Counted from the stretch's first letter, positions 32,167 through 41,298 are shown. The stretch is DNA of 64,000 nt from Lederbergia graminis (GCF_042655485.1 NZ_JBHSMC010000001.1:806001-870000), one strand, 5' to 3'. Numbers and translations are program-made. Notes: a model not told the origin generated them from the sequence alone.

Positions 32167-33183
32167 TTACTCAAACTCAATTGCAATTGCATGTGCTATA
32201 CACGGTATTGTTTCATTTTGTTGTACTGATAAAGGTGATAATAACGCACCTGTAGCAACAAATAATATTTTCTTATAAACTCCGGCTTTCATCTGATTTA
32301 ATAAATGACCATACGTTACGACAGCAGAACAACCCGGGCCACTTCCACCTGCAAAGACTTCTTGATCATCATCATATAACAGTAAGCCACAGTCTTTAAA
32401 TTGTTCATCTTTTATTTGCAGTCCTTTTTGCTCGAATAGTTTTAATGCTGTATTTCGTCCAATTTGAGCTAAGTCTCCTGTTACAATTAAATCATAATGA
32501 CTCGGATCTAATTGTAAGTCAAAAAAATGTCGTTGAATCGTATCTGCAGCTGCTGGTGCCATTGCTCCCCCCATATTAAAAGGATCACTTAAACCCATAT
32601 CTACTACTTTTCCAATTGTAGCAGCTGTAATTCGAGGATAAGGACTGGAGATTAAGTCACCGGAACCAATTAAGGCCACCCCAGCTCCCGTCACCGTCCA
32701 TTGTGCTGTAGGTGGTTTTTGTCCACCGTATTCTGTTGGATATCTAAATTGTTTTTCAGCAGATGCGTTGTGACTTGCTGCTCCTGCAAGAACGTATTTT
32801 GCTCCACCACTATTGACGATAAGCGATGCGAGTGCTAATCCTGCTGTTGATGTTGCACATGCACTAAACAAACCAAAATAAGGAATTTGATTTGTTCGAG
32901 CTGCAAAACTAGTCGGTGTTATTTGATTTATTAAATCGCCAGCTAAGAAAAATTGTACATCCTCTTCCTTGAGTGCTTTCTTCCGTAATGCAATTTCAAC
33001 GGCATCTTCTAATAAGATTCGTTGCGCCTTTTCATAGGAATCTTGTCCCATCCATAAGTCATCATGAAATTTATCAAAATCGGTTGATAATTTACTATCC
33101 TTTTCAAATGGGCCACCTACTACTCCTGTTGACAAAATTACTGGTTTATTATTAAATACCCATGTTTGAGCACCTTGTAGCAA
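32167..33183 (-). CDS. spoVAD: Stage V sporulation protein AD
   Basis: The 338-residue soluble member of the SpoVA machinery has a thiolase-like fold (FSACATSTAGLALASLIV, GSGPGCSAVVTYGHLL). In Bacillus it binds dipicolinic acid directly on the outer side of the inner spore membrane. The start is TTG with GGGAGGG upstream. Its start codon begins directly after the spoVAC stop, so the two are translationally linked. Confidence 0.95.
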   Translation of the reverse strand: MLQGAQTWVFNNKPVILSTGVVGGPFEKDSKLSTDFDKFHDDLWMGQDSYEKAQRILLEDAVEIALRKKALKEEDVQFFLAGDLINQITPTSFAARTNQIPYFGLFSACATSTAGLALASLIVNSGGAKYVLAGAASHNASAEKQFRYPTEYGGQKPPTAQWTVTGAGVALIGSGDLISSPYPRITAATIGKVVDMGLSDPFNMGGAMAPAAADTIQRHFFDLQLDPSHYDLIVTGDLAQIGRNTALKLFEQKGLQIKDEQFKDCGLLLYDDDQEVFAGGSGPGCSAVVTYGHLLNQMKAGVYKKILFVATGALLSPLSVQQNETIPCIAHAIAIEFE

Positions 33184-33660
33184 TTAAAACCCTCCCCATG
33201 TTGTAAGGATTGTTTTTATTAAGGCCACGACAAATGCAGAAAAGACACCAAATACAATAACAGAACCAGCTAATTTAAAAATATTACCTCCTACTCCTAA
33301 AACGAATCCCTCGGACCGATGTTCGATAGCAGAAGAAATAACTGCATTTCCAAAACCTGTTACTGGGACTGCACTACCAGCGCCTGCAAATTGACCTAGC
33401 CTATCATAAATACCAAAGCCCGTAAGTAGCATGGCGAAAAATACCATCGTGGATACTGTAGGATTTCCTGCTGTCTGTTCAGTGAAATCAAAGAAATATA
33501 TATAAAAATAACTAACTGCTTGACCAATGAGACAAATAGTCCCACCAACCCAAAAGGCGCGGATACAATTTTTTAGAACAGGTCTTTTTAATTCTTGCTG
33601 TTTTTGCAATTTATCATATTCAATTTGTTCTGGCGTTTTTGTCTTATTCTTACTGGGCAT
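33184..33660 (-). CDS. spoVAC: Stage V sporulation protein AC
   Basis: This integral membrane protein of 158 residues has four to five spans, a charged N-terminus, and the family motif GAGSAVPVTGFGNAVISSA near 105-125. SpoVAC of B. subtilis acts as a mechanosensitive channel for dipicolinate release in germination. AAGGAAATGA lies before the ATG. It is directly abutted by spoVAD and preceded one base away by a YhcN/YlaJ-type lipoprotein gene. Confidence 0.94.
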   Translation of the reverse strand: MPSKNKTKTPEQIEYDKLQKQQELKRPVLKNCIRAFWVGGTICLIGQAVSYFYIYFFDFTEQTAGNPTVSTMVFFAMLLTGFGIYDRLGQFAGAGSAVPVTGFGNAVISSAIEHRSEGFVLGVGGNIFKLAGSVIVFGVFSAFVVALIKTILTTWGGF

Positions 33661-33661
33661 T

Positions 33662-34141
33662 TTAAGTCATTTCCTTCTGTAATTTAATTATTTTATCTAA
33701 TCTTTTCTTCGCATCATCAGCGGATATATTGTTTGTCTCAAGATCTTCTTTTAATCTAATTGTTTCCAGGAAAATTTTGTAATCACTTGAAACGATAAAC
33801 TGATTATCAGGGTATTTTTCATGTAAAAAATCAGTTATTTTCTTTTCGATTTTTTTCATGTTAAAGCGATATAGATGTCTTACTTTGTACGAGACAACTA
33901 CATCTTTATCACCTTCAATGATTGCAACATCATAAACTTCATCAAAATCTTTTACATCTTTTCTAACTTGGAATGCAATCGATTTATATTTGTCACGATA
34001 GCTAATTTCAACTGGAGCAGGATTAATAGACTTCATTAATGCACCCTTTGCTTTATCTCCGTCATTTTTAGATGCAGCAGAACAACCAACCAGTAACAGT
34101 GACAATGCTATAAGCACTACACATATCATTTTTTTACGCAT
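33662..34141 (-). CDS. YhcN/YlaJ family sporulation lipoprotein
   Basis: The 159-residue lipoprotein has signal and lipobox LLVGC (Cys ~20), a hydrophilic middle and a family-type region (EVYDVAIIEGDKDVVVSYKVRHLYRFNMKKIEKKITDFL). Members are found in the spore inner membrane. It is the first gene of the spoVAC-spoVAD-spoVAE unit, the arrangement known for the spoVA2-type operons in which a YhcN-like lipoprotein accompanies AC, AD and AEb. No spoVAA, AB or AF is present nearby. Confidence 0.83.
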   Translation of the reverse strand: MRKKMICVVLIALSLLLVGCSAASKNDGDKAKGALMKSINPAPVEISYRDKYKSIAFQVRKDVKDFDEVYDVAIIEGDKDVVVSYKVRHLYRFNMKKIEKKITDFLHEKYPDNQFIVSSDYKIFLETIRLKEDLETNNISADDAKKRLDKIIKLQKEMT

Positions 34142-34244
34142 AAGGCCCTCCCAAATTAAAAAACATCAACACATGTTAATATTTTTTACCACTATCGATA
34201 AATTATGAATGAAAATATGTAGGAAGAAGATGTACATTGAATAA

Positions 34245-34278
34245 TAAAAAAAAGGAATCACATTTTTTGTGATCCCTT
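34245..34278 (-). terminator. Terminator after the 35-residue gene
   Basis: The stem GGGATCACA / TGTGATTCC with TTTTTTTTATT following on the - strand. Confidence 0.75.
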
Positions 34279-34288
34279 ATTTTTTCTT

Positions 34289-34396
34289 TTATTGAGGTCT
34301 TTTTGGTTGCTTTTTTATTCGCTTACCACAACCGCATCCACGTTTCTTAGGAGTAGGAGGTGTAACTGGCCTTTGATTTCCTTGTGGTCTCTGCAT
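34289..34396 (-). CDS. Tiny Cys/Lys/Pro-rich protein of 35 residues
   Basis: The small gene begins MQRPQGNQRPVTPPTPKK and carries RGCGCGK in its middle, with a basic tail KRIKKQPKRPQ. AGGAAGTG lies 9 bases before the ATG and a strong terminator follows 11 bases after the stop, so it is a genuine transcription unit. It lies between a coat/YjcA group and the spoVA operon. The small size, basic character and paired Cys suggest a spore coat or core component. I do not recognise a named family. Confidence 0.62.
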   Translation of the reverse strand: MQRPQGNQRPVTPPTPKKRGCGCGKRIKKQPKRPQ

Positions 34397-34482
34397 TATT
34401 TATTCACTTCCTAATGTTTTTTTCAAAAGCAGCTTTCATTATATTTTATGTGGTAATAGAATGATTGGTCTTTATAATAGCC

Positions 34483-34848
34483 TTAATCCGAAAGAATTCT
34501 TTGTATAATTGTTTCGATGATTGCAGCTCCCCCTGCAAATGCAAAAATGAGAATAACTGGTTCAGCAATGTTGGGATTGAATTTCCATAATATGAAAACA
34601 GCAATTGCTACCCAAACTCCCGTACACCAGTAACAACTAAGCAATTCACCAATCCAGCCACGAATCCCCTTACTCCGGGGAATTAAATAAACTTCTGTTT
34701 CCCCTCCCTCCATTTCCTCCTCATATTCCTCCATAAATGGTGCCCTTATGAAAGCCGTTATCTGATCATATACAATCAACCTTGTTATTCTAAACACCGC
34801 TAGAACAATTAACACAAGTTGTAACCAAGAAATATCCATTTTCTCCAC
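34483..34848 (-). CDS. yjcA: DUF1360 membrane protein YjcA
   Basis: The 121-residue membrane protein has an N-terminal hydrophobic helix (LQLVLIVLAVFRITRLIVYD) and a C-terminal helical pair around GELLSCYWCTGVWVAIAVF, the DUF1360 signature with its C-x2-C. YjcA is a sigma-K-dependent sporulation protein in B. subtilis of unknown biochemical role. It is divergent from the coat protein gene at 34959 and shares a 110-base promoter region with it. Confidence 0.87.
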   Translation of the reverse strand: MEKMDISWLQLVLIVLAVFRITRLIVYDQITAFIRAPFMEEYEEEMEGGETEVYLIPRSKGIRGWIGELLSCYWCTGVWVAIAVFILWKFNPNIAEPVILIFAFAGGAAIIETIIQRILSD

Positions 34849-34958
34849 TCCTAACCTGCCTATTTTCCCAAAATGGGTATCTGTCTGTAACTCATTTGTC
34901 TCTACTCTAATATGTTATTAGTGTAAATGAATCAATTATGATAAGGAGGAAATGAACT

Positions 34959-35486
34959 ATGGGTTTTGAAGATATGGAATCAAGCGATGTGCTTGGGGTA
35001 GATAGAAACAACCACTGCGGATGTACTTCAGGTTGTGTATGTCAAGTAGTACGCGCTATAAAAGATATACAAGATGAAGCCGTAGAAGATGAGTGCTTAA
35101 GCTGTACATCAAGCTGCTTTATTGAGCCTCTTGGCGACCTAGCACTTCCAACCCGTGAACGTGCAGATACACGTGTATTCACGTTAACAAATAAAGATGG
35201 CGATCTATTCAAAGGACTCTTTAGAGGTCATGATGGAAAGTGTGTTTCTGTTTACTTTAGAGTAGAGGAAATCTTCGATAACTGCTGTGCTACTTTACGT
35301 GTACTCATCCCACTTAAGAAAGATAGAACAACTGTTGTTAAAATAATGAATAACGGCAAAATCGATTATGAAGAACTATGCTCAGTTCGTCACTGGGCTA
35401 GAAGCAACAGCTGTATTACAGTAGATCTTCATTGCTTCTGTGCAGTACAATGTATCGCTGATGTTGATTTAGAAATTTGTGAGTAA
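34959..35486 (+). CDS. Spore coat protein of the CotY/CotZ family
   Basis: The 175-residue protein has 16 Cys, several in close groups (HCGCTSGCVC, ECLSCTSSC, LHCFCAVQC), typical of CotY and CotZ, which form the crosslinked crust of the Bacillus spore by disulfide assembly. AAGGAGGAA precedes the ATG. Only one such paralogue is present, whereas B. subtilis has both cotY and cotZ in this area; length and ending fit either, so I give no symbol. It converges with cotO. Confidence 0.9.
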   Translation: MGFEDMESSDVLGVDRNNHCGCTSGCVCQVVRAIKDIQDEAVEDECLSCTSSCFIEPLGDLALPTRERADTRVFTLTNKDGDLFKGLFRGHDGKCVSVYFRVEEIFDNCCATLRVLIPLKKDRTTVVKIMNNGKIDYEELCSVRHWARSNSCITVDLHCFCAVQCIADVDLEICE

Positions 35487-35491
35487 AAATT

Positions 35492-35527
35492 AAATGGAAA
35501 TGGAGAAAATTCTCCATTTCCATTTTT
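35492..35527. terminator. Bidirectional terminator, coat gene / cotO
   Basis: The long perfect stem AAATGGAAATGGAGAA / TTCTCCATTTCCATTT lies between convergent genes. Confidence 0.85.
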
Positions 35528-35539
35528 CTATTCTGAGTT

Positions 35540-36085
35540 TTATAAAATAATGCGTATGCCTTTAATTTCATTCACTTGTAATTCCACTATTTCTCCTTGG
35601 GAATTTCGTATGCCCACTTTCCCTTCACCAAAACTATCTAGAAAACCACGAGCCCTATTCGATTCAGTGATAAATTCACAAGCATATGGTGGTTGACTTT
35701 TTGGGAATCTTGATAAATATTGAAGCTTTTCTGGTATAGACATGCTTCTAAATGATTTTACCGGAGATAATTTCCACGTCTTTCTTTCTTTCAAATCTGG
35801 GACTTTCACATCTTTCCCTTGTTCAATCGATTGCTCTCGGAAATAATCAGCTGCTTTTTTTTGTACTACTTCTTCTTTAACACTATTTTCGTTGTTAACC
35901 ACTTCATTACCATCAAGAGTATGAGTATCTTGATTATGTGTATTAAGATTAATGCCTTCGACTTCTCTTTGTATATCCCTAGAGGTGATAAATGTATCTT
36001 GCATTTTTATTACTGGTTTCGGAAAGTTTGGCTGATGAATGTATAATAAAGGTTCCCCTTTTTTTTGTATTGATTGATCCTCCAT
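35540..36085 (-). CDS. cotO: Spore coat protein CotO-like
   Basis: The 181-residue protein has an acidic and polar, low-complexity N-terminal half (~1-100) and a conserved C-terminal domain (~110-181: SIPEKLQYLSRFPKSQPPYACEFITESNRARGFLDSF..VEL). That C-terminal domain and the position between fabI and cotZ fit CotO (YjbX), a morphogenetic protein for the outer coat. AGGAGG lies before the ATG. The N-terminal half is expected to be poorly conserved. Confidence 0.8.
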   Translation of the reverse strand: MEDQSIQKKGEPLLYIHQPNFPKPVIKMQDTFITSRDIQREVEGINLNTHNQDTHTLDGNEVVNNENSVKEEVVQKKAADYFREQSIEQGKDVKVPDLKERKTWKLSPVKSFRSMSIPEKLQYLSRFPKSQPPYACEFITESNRARGFLDSFGEGKVGIRNSQGEIVELQVNEIKGIRIIL

Positions 36086-36159
36086 GAAGGAGCACCTCCT
36101 CTTCTTTTTACTTCGTTTATATGTATGCTACAAATGGGCTAATGTTTCAGAATGAATAT

Positions 36160-36197
36160 AAAAAAGCAACTGCCATCCGATGATGACAATTGCTTTT
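36160..36197 (-). terminator. Terminator of fabI
   Basis: The stem AAAAGCAATTGTCATCATC / GATGGCAGTTGCTTTTTT with a T tract on the - strand follows the fabI stop at once. Confidence 0.75.
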
Positions 36198-36199
36198 TA

Positions 36200-36982
36200 T
36201 TATACTCCCATAATATGGTAGCCACTATCTACGTGGATATTTTCACCAGTAATTCCACGAGCTAAGTCACTAAATAAAAATAATGCTGTATCGCCAACCT
36301 CTTCTGGCGTTGTTGTTCTACGTAAAGGAGCTTTTTCTTCAATATCTTTCAATACGCTATTAAAGTCGCTAATTCCTTTTGCAGATAAAGTTCTGATTGG
36401 TCCAGCAGAAATCGAATTTACACGAATACCATATTTTCCTAAATCAGCTGCAAGGTATTTCACACTTGCTTCAAGGGATGCCTTTGCAACACCCATTACG
36501 TTATAGTTTGTAACGACACGTTCACCACCGAGGTAAGTCATTGTTACTACACTGCCGCCCTCTGGCATAATTTCTAAATTCTGTACTGTTTTTAATACAG
36601 CTGTTAGAGAATAAGAGCTAATATTTTGTGCTAATAAGAACCCGTCACGAGTTGTATTTAAATATTCACCACTTAATTCCTCTTTATTTGCAAATGCGAT
36701 ACAATGAGCAATTCCATGAATATGACCTACTTCTTCCTTAATGTTTTGGAAGCATTTGTCAATATCTTCATCCTTTGTAATATCACAAGGTAATACGAGT
36801 GACTTTTCACCATCTAATGAATCTGCTAGTTCACGGACACTTTTTTCAAGTCTTTCTCCAGCATATGTGAAGATTAGTTTTGCTCCTGCACTATGTAGAG
36901 ATCTTGCAATTCCCCATGCAATACTACGTTTATTCGCTACACCCATTACTACATACGTTTTTCCATTTAAAGAAAGAGTCAT
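36200..36982 (-). CDS. fabI: Enoyl-[acyl-carrier-protein] reductase (NADH)
   Basis: This enzyme reduces trans-2-enoyl-ACP in the last step of each fatty-acid elongation cycle. The 260-residue atypical short-chain dehydrogenase has the cofactor segment VVMGVANKRSIAWGIA (~11-26) and the FabI catalytic pair Y-x6-K in YNVMGVAK (~157-164). SISAGPIRTLSAKGI (~190-205) forms the substrate loop. AGGAGG precedes the ATG. A FapR operator lies 34 bases upstream, so it belongs to the malonyl-CoA-controlled lipid regulon. Confidence 0.96.
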   Translation of the reverse strand: MTLSLNGKTYVVMGVANKRSIAWGIARSLHSAGAKLIFTYAGERLEKSVRELADSLDGEKSLVLPCDITKDEDIDKCFQNIKEEVGHIHGIAHCIAFANKEELSGEYLNTTRDGFLLAQNISSYSLTAVLKTVQNLEIMPEGGSVVTMTYLGGERVVTNYNVMGVAKASLEASVKYLAADLGKYGIRVNSISAGPIRTLSAKGISDFNSVLKDIEEKAPLRRTTTPEEVGDTALFLFSDLARGITGENIHVDSGYHIMGV

Positions 36983-37015
36983 GATTTTATATCCTCCTAA
37001 TTTTAATACAAGTTA

Positions 37016-37032
37016 TTAGTACCTAGTACTAA
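37016..37032. promoter_or_regulatory. FapR operator upstream of fabI
   Basis: TTAGTACCTAGTACTAA is a near-perfect match to the FapR site TTAGTACCTGATACTAA. FapR represses fatty-acid and phospholipid genes until malonyl-CoA accumulates. It lies just ahead of the fabI start. A related site stands before fabH at 59077. Confidence 0.9.
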
Positions 37033-37064
37033 TCATACACGAGAAGTTTCTATGTTGTAAAGAC

Positions 37065-37094
37065 TGAGCACAAAAGAATTCATCTTTTGTGCTC
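37065..37094. terminator. Hairpin downstream of the antiporter gene
   Basis: The perfect stem TGAGCACAAAAGA / TCTTTTGTGCTCA lies 7 bases after the antiporter stop. The T-run that follows is poor, so termination strength is uncertain. Confidence 0.5.
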
Positions 37095-37101
37095 ATTAGT
37101 G

Positions 37102-38949
37102 TTACGAATATTGAAGTTCTCTTTTTAATTCATCTACATATTCTTCTGTTCCAGATACGACTAATCGATCTTGCATATGCAGTTCTGTATCACCATGCGG
37201 CACTAGTGAATCATTGCCACGGAAAATCCGAACAATAATTACATCGCCCATAAATGGAAATTCTCTGAGCTTCATATTATCATAATTTCGATTTGTCATT
37301 TCAATCTCATATAGAGCAGTTTCCCTATTTGTCATGATATCTGCAATATGTGGTGATTCTATTAAGGCTTTCATAAGTACCGTCGTTGACAGAATTGTTG
37401 AGAATACTTCTACTTCATTTTCTTCCAGTGTATCTTCTAAATCCGGACTTTCGATACGTGCAATAACTCTTTCAACACCACGCTCTTTTGCACTTATTGC
37501 TAACAAGGAATTTAATTCCTCATCACCTGTCGATATGAATAAAATATCAGAATCAAATACTCCTGCAGTCTCTAGTTCTTTTTCTGAATAATCTTCTAGT
37601 TCCACAATATTAAACGCAGAATCTGTAACTTGGGAATCTGGTTTTTCTAGCTTTTTATGAAATACGGTTGTTTCAAATAGATCTGTTGATAATTCTTTTG
37701 AAACCGGTAGTGTTAACTGATTAGCACCAATAAAGGCCGTTTTTTGTTTTCTCTCATAGCCATTTTCTTTTGGAAACCACTTTCTAAAGAAAATTGGTGT
37801 GATAATACAAGAAATTACAGCAACTAAAATTAACATCCCGCTCATTTCCGGTGTAATAATCTCCATACCTTCTGCAATCTTTGCTGCCGCGATTACAAGT
37901 GACAGTGTAGAGGTTAGTAAAAAAGCAGATGCCATTACAGTTTTCAGATCATACCATTTTCTTAATATCAAAACTGGTATCACTTTTGATATGAGAAGAG
38001 CAATTAATAATAATGGAATAAAGAGCAACATCTTTTTATCACTCAAAAGTGACCATAAGTCTAGTTCTACACCAACCATTACAAAGAAGATAGGTATCAA
38101 GAATCCATAACCAAATGAATCTAGCTGGTGTATCATTTCTTGTTTTGGATTTAAAAGAGATACAAGTGTTCCAGCTAAAAATGCTCCTAGTATATTTTCT
38201 GCACCGACAGTTTCAGATAATGCCACTAATACAATAATTAACGTAAAGATAGCTCTAGTACCAATTTGCGTTGTACCAGTTGATAACTTCTCTACTAATG
38301 CGCGATTTTTAAAGCGTCTTCCAATGAAATAGATTAATACTCCAGCGCCAAATAAGATTAGTAACAACCACATATTGCCTTGGTCTTCACCAGAAATGGA
38401 TACAAAGACTGCAAGAAGGATCATTGTTACTAAATCAGCGATAACAGCAATTAATAAGATGATTTGCCCTATCCCAGTTTTTGTTATATTTGCTTCCTTT
38501 AAAGTAGGAACTACAACACCAAGTGAGATCGTAGAAATAATTAATGTCATAAGGAATATATCATCGATTAATCCCATTGCAACAAATAGGTACGACAATC
38601 CAACTGATGCAATAAATATTCCTAGGAAAATAATCATAGAAACACCTAGACGGTTGGGCTCTACTTTTCCATTTGGCAAAATTATTTTCTTTTTGGTTGT
38701 TTTAAAGGCTGAAAAATCAATTTCAACTCCACTTAAGAACATTAGAAAAATAAACCCTAATGTCGATAATGTTTCCAGCCATGATCCACCTTCAATTAAG
38801 TCAAAACCACTCTTACCTATAATTAAACCCATAATTATTTCTGCAATTACGACAGGTATAAAAGCTAATCGAAATCGATGTAAAATAAATGGAGTTAAGA
38901 ATGCCACAATCAACACAATAACAAGCGAGCTTAAAGATTCATGTTCCAT
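37102..38949 (-). CDS. yjbQ: CPA2-type monovalent cation/proton antiporter with RCK domain (YjbQ-like)
   Basis: This is a predicted K+ or Na+/H+ antiporter of the CPA2 superfamily, 615 residues. There are about 12 hydrophobic segments in residues 1-390 (VVIAEIIMGLIIGKSG near 33-48), then a cytoplasmic region with a reduced TrkA-N/RCK-like nucleotide domain (~430-535) and a TrkA-C domain (~545-612, ending LHMQDRLVVSGTEEYVDELKREL). It lies about 20 bases downstream of mgtE and is probably cotranscribed with it. A role in ion homeostasis is in keeping with a salt-tolerant bacterium; the ion is not fixed by the sequence. Confidence 0.88.
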   Translation of the reverse strand: MEHESLSSLVIVLIVAFLTPFILHRFRLAFIPVVIAEIIMGLIIGKSGFDLIEGGSWLETLSTLGFIFLMFLSGVEIDFSAFKTTKKKIILPNGKVEPNRLGVSMIIFLGIFIASVGLSYLFVAMGLIDDIFLMTLIISTISLGVVVPTLKEANITKTGIGQIILLIAVIADLVTMILLAVFVSISGEDQGNMWLLLILFGAGVLIYFIGRRFKNRALVEKLSTGTTQIGTRAIFTLIIVLVALSETVGAENILGAFLAGTLVSLLNPKQEMIHQLDSFGYGFLIPIFFVMVGVELDLWSLLSDKKMLLFIPLLLIALLISKVIPVLILRKWYDLKTVMASAFLLTSTLSLVIAAAKIAEGMEIITPEMSGMLILVAVISCIITPIFFRKWFPKENGYERKQKTAFIGANQLTLPVSKELSTDLFETTVFHKKLEKPDSQVTDSAFNIVELEDYSEKELETAGVFDSDILFISTGDEELNSLLAISAKERGVERVIARIESPDLEDTLEENEVEVFSTILSTTVLMKALIESPHIADIMTNRETALYEIEMTNRNYDNMKLREFPFMGDVIIVRIFRGNDSLVPHGDTELHMQDRLVVSGTEEYVDELKRELQYS

Positions 38950-38970
38950 AAAAAAGTACCAACTTTCTTT

Positions 38971-40341
38971 TTAAACTAAATAACTCATAAACATGGTTGC
39001 TAAACCAAAATAAATCAAAATGGATGTAATATCATTCATCGTTGTAATAAAAGGTCCCGAGGCAACTGCTGGGTCAATTTTCAACTTATGCATTACTAAT
39101 GGGACAAGTGCTCCGGCCATCGTTGCAACAAATAAAGAAGATAAAATAGACACGCCTACGAGAAAACCTAGAAACAACTCTCCCTTCCAAACAAATACAA
39201 CAAGAGTCACTACGATTCCGCAAATAGAACCGGTTATTAGTCCTGTGCCCGCTTCTCGAATGATTAGCTTAAACTTATTTGCTTCTTCTAGTTCACCTGT
39301 CGCGATTCCACGTACTGCAACAGCTAATGCTTGTGTTCCAGTATTTCCTGCCATTCCTGCAATAAGCGGAATAAATACAGCCAAGATTGATACTTGATTT
39401 AGAGTATCTTCAAAGCGACCAATTAAACTCGCAGTAAACATCCCTAGGAATAGTAAAATAATTAGCCAGGGTAGACGTTTTTTAGCAGCTGTAAATGGAC
39501 TGCGATCAATTTTATCCATATCAGATACACCAGCAAGTTTCGAATAGTCATCTGATGCTTCCTCATCAATAACATCAATGATGTCATCAACTGTAATAAT
39601 ACCCAGTAAATGGTTTTGAAAATCGACTACTGGTAAGGCTAATAAGTCATAATCTCGCATTTGCCTTGCTGCTTCTTCTTGGTCCGTTCCTACGGAAACA
39701 GAGATGATTCTGTCGTACATAATATTAGCGATCATTGTATCATCATCACTAATAATTAAATCCCTTAATGATAATACTCCAACAAGTTTACTATCTTCGT
39801 CAACAACATATACATAATAAATAGTTTCTGCTTTTGGAGCCAAGCTTTTTAATATTTGCATTGCAGAACGGACGGTTTGGTTTTGAGAAATTGCTATGTA
39901 CTCCGTTGTCATGATACTTCCTGCTGTATATTCAGCATAGTGGAGTAAGCCTTTTATGTCTTGAGCAGCTACTTTATCCATAATTGTTAGGTAACTTGCA
40001 GCTTGATCTTTATCTAGATTATTTAATACGTCAACCGCATTATCTGCATACATATTTGCTAACATATCAGCAGCATATTTTGGTTCCATTTCTGCTAATA
40101 TATCTTTATACTCATCATCATCTATTTCTAACATTTCAAAGAAATCTGCTAGCTCTTTAGGTGATAGATAATGGTAGATTTTTAACCTAATTTCTGGCTC
40201 AACTCGAAAAAAGAATTGGGCTTGATCAAAATGATGTAGTTTCAGAAATTCTTCACGAAAAGTTTGGAGGTCATCTTCCGTTACAGCCTGAATTAATATT
40301 TGCTCATTTATTTGTTCATTTACTTCTTCATTTACTTGCAT
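38971..40341 (-). CDS. mgtE: Magnesium transporter MgtE
   Basis: This homodimeric Mg2+ channel has 456 residues from the ATG at 40341, which GAGGAGGG precedes. The order is an MgtE-N superhelical domain (~25-130), two CBS domains (~135-255), and a five-helix membrane part (~285-456) with the pore signature PLIAGMAGNTGTQALAVAVRG. The acidic N domain and CBS pair sense intracellular Mg2+ and close the pore. No M-box riboswitch is recognisable in the ~200 bases upstream. Confidence 0.95.
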   Translation of the reverse strand: MQVNEEVNEQINEQILIQAVTEDDLQTFREEFLKLHHFDQAQFFFRVEPEIRLKIYHYLSPKELADFFEMLEIDDDEYKDILAEMEPKYAADMLANMYADNAVDVLNNLDKDQAASYLTIMDKVAAQDIKGLLHYAEYTAGSIMTTEYIAISQNQTVRSAMQILKSLAPKAETIYYVYVVDEDSKLVGVLSLRDLIISDDDTMIANIMYDRIISVSVGTDQEEAARQMRDYDLLALPVVDFQNHLLGIITVDDIIDVIDEEASDDYSKLAGVSDMDKIDRSPFTAAKKRLPWLIILLFLGMFTASLIGRFEDTLNQVSILAVFIPLIAGMAGNTGTQALAVAVRGIATGELEEANKFKLIIREAGTGLITGSICGIVVTLVVFVWKGELFLGFLVGVSILSSLFVATMAGALVPLVMHKLKIDPAVASGPFITTMNDITSILIYFGLATMFMSYLV

Positions 40342-40542
40342 GATGAAGCCCTCCTCTCCATTGTCCACACTATCCTAACAAATTAGAAAGCATTTGTCTT
40401 CCAAAAATAGAAACATTAACGAAATAATCATGTATCCAATCTTCTTTTTCCATACAAGCATTATAAATGAAAAGTTGTTATAGTTCCATTTGAAAAGGTT
40501 ATCCTATAAAATGTACAAAGTTGATACTTTTTAGGTGATGAA

Positions 40543-41280
40543 ATGAAATTAGATATTATTGGGGATACTCATGGATGTTATGAAGAATTCAAACAATTAA
40601 CTGAACAATTAAACTATGTTTGGACGGATGATATTCCCGTACATCCTGATGGTCGGAAACTTGCGTTTGTTGGAGATATTACGGATCGTGGTCCACATTC
40701 TTTAAAAATGATTGAAATCGTTTGGAAGCTTTGGAAGAAACAGGATGCGTTCTATGTGCCGGGAAATCACTGTAATAAACTTTACCGTTATTTCTTAGGT
40801 AGAAAAGTACAAATTACTCATGGTCTTGAAACTACTGTTGCTGAACTAAAAGCACTTTCCTTTAAAAAAGAAAATCATGTCAAAAAAATGTTTATGGAAC
40901 TTTATGAATCGTCTCCACTTTACCACATTCTAGATGATGGTAAACTTGTGATTGCTCATGCCGGGATAAGAGAAGATTATATCGGTAAGCAAAATAAAAG
41001 CGTTGAAAAGTTTGTATTATACGGAGATATTACTGGAGAATTTCATGACAATGGCATGCCTGTTAGAAGAGATTGGGCAAAACATTATAAAGGGAAAGCA
41101 CTTATTGTTTATGGTCATACACCTGTTGATAAACCAAGGCGAGTAGGAAATACAATAAACATTGATACCGGTGCTGTCTTTGGTGGAAAATTAACCGCAC
41201 TTCGCTATCCAGAAAATGAAACAATTTCAGTACCATCCAGCCTTCCATTTATACAAGAGAAGTTTAATAAAATTGATTAA
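40543..41280 (+). CDS. prpE: Bis(5-prime-nucleosyl)-tetraphosphatase PrpE
   Basis: This metallophosphatase of the PPP family has 245 residues. Metal motifs are visible in order: GDTHG (7-11), GDITDRGPHS (~45-54), GNHCNK (~75-80), and the later His residues in VIAHAGIRED and YGHTPVDKPR. In B. subtilis PrpE cleaves Ap4A asymmetrically and has been linked to spore germination efficiency. The ATG follows TTAGGTGATGAA. It is convergent with the RluD-type gene and divergent from mgtE. Confidence 0.93.
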   Translation: MKLDIIGDTHGCYEEFKQLTEQLNYVWTDDIPVHPDGRKLAFVGDITDRGPHSLKMIEIVWKLWKKQDAFYVPGNHCNKLYRYFLGRKVQITHGLETTVAELKALSFKKENHVKKMFMELYESSPLYHILDDGKLVIAHAGIREDYIGKQNKSVEKFVLYGDITGEFHDNGMPVRRDWAKHYKGKALIVYGHTPVDKPRRVGNTINIDTGAVFGGKLTALRYPENETISVPSSLPFIQEKFNKID

Positions 41281-41298
41281 GCATTTGACAGCATAAGA

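Noticed and set aside
40376..40540. An M-box magnesium riboswitch for mgtE
   Set aside because: None of the conserved M-box segments could be found in the leader.
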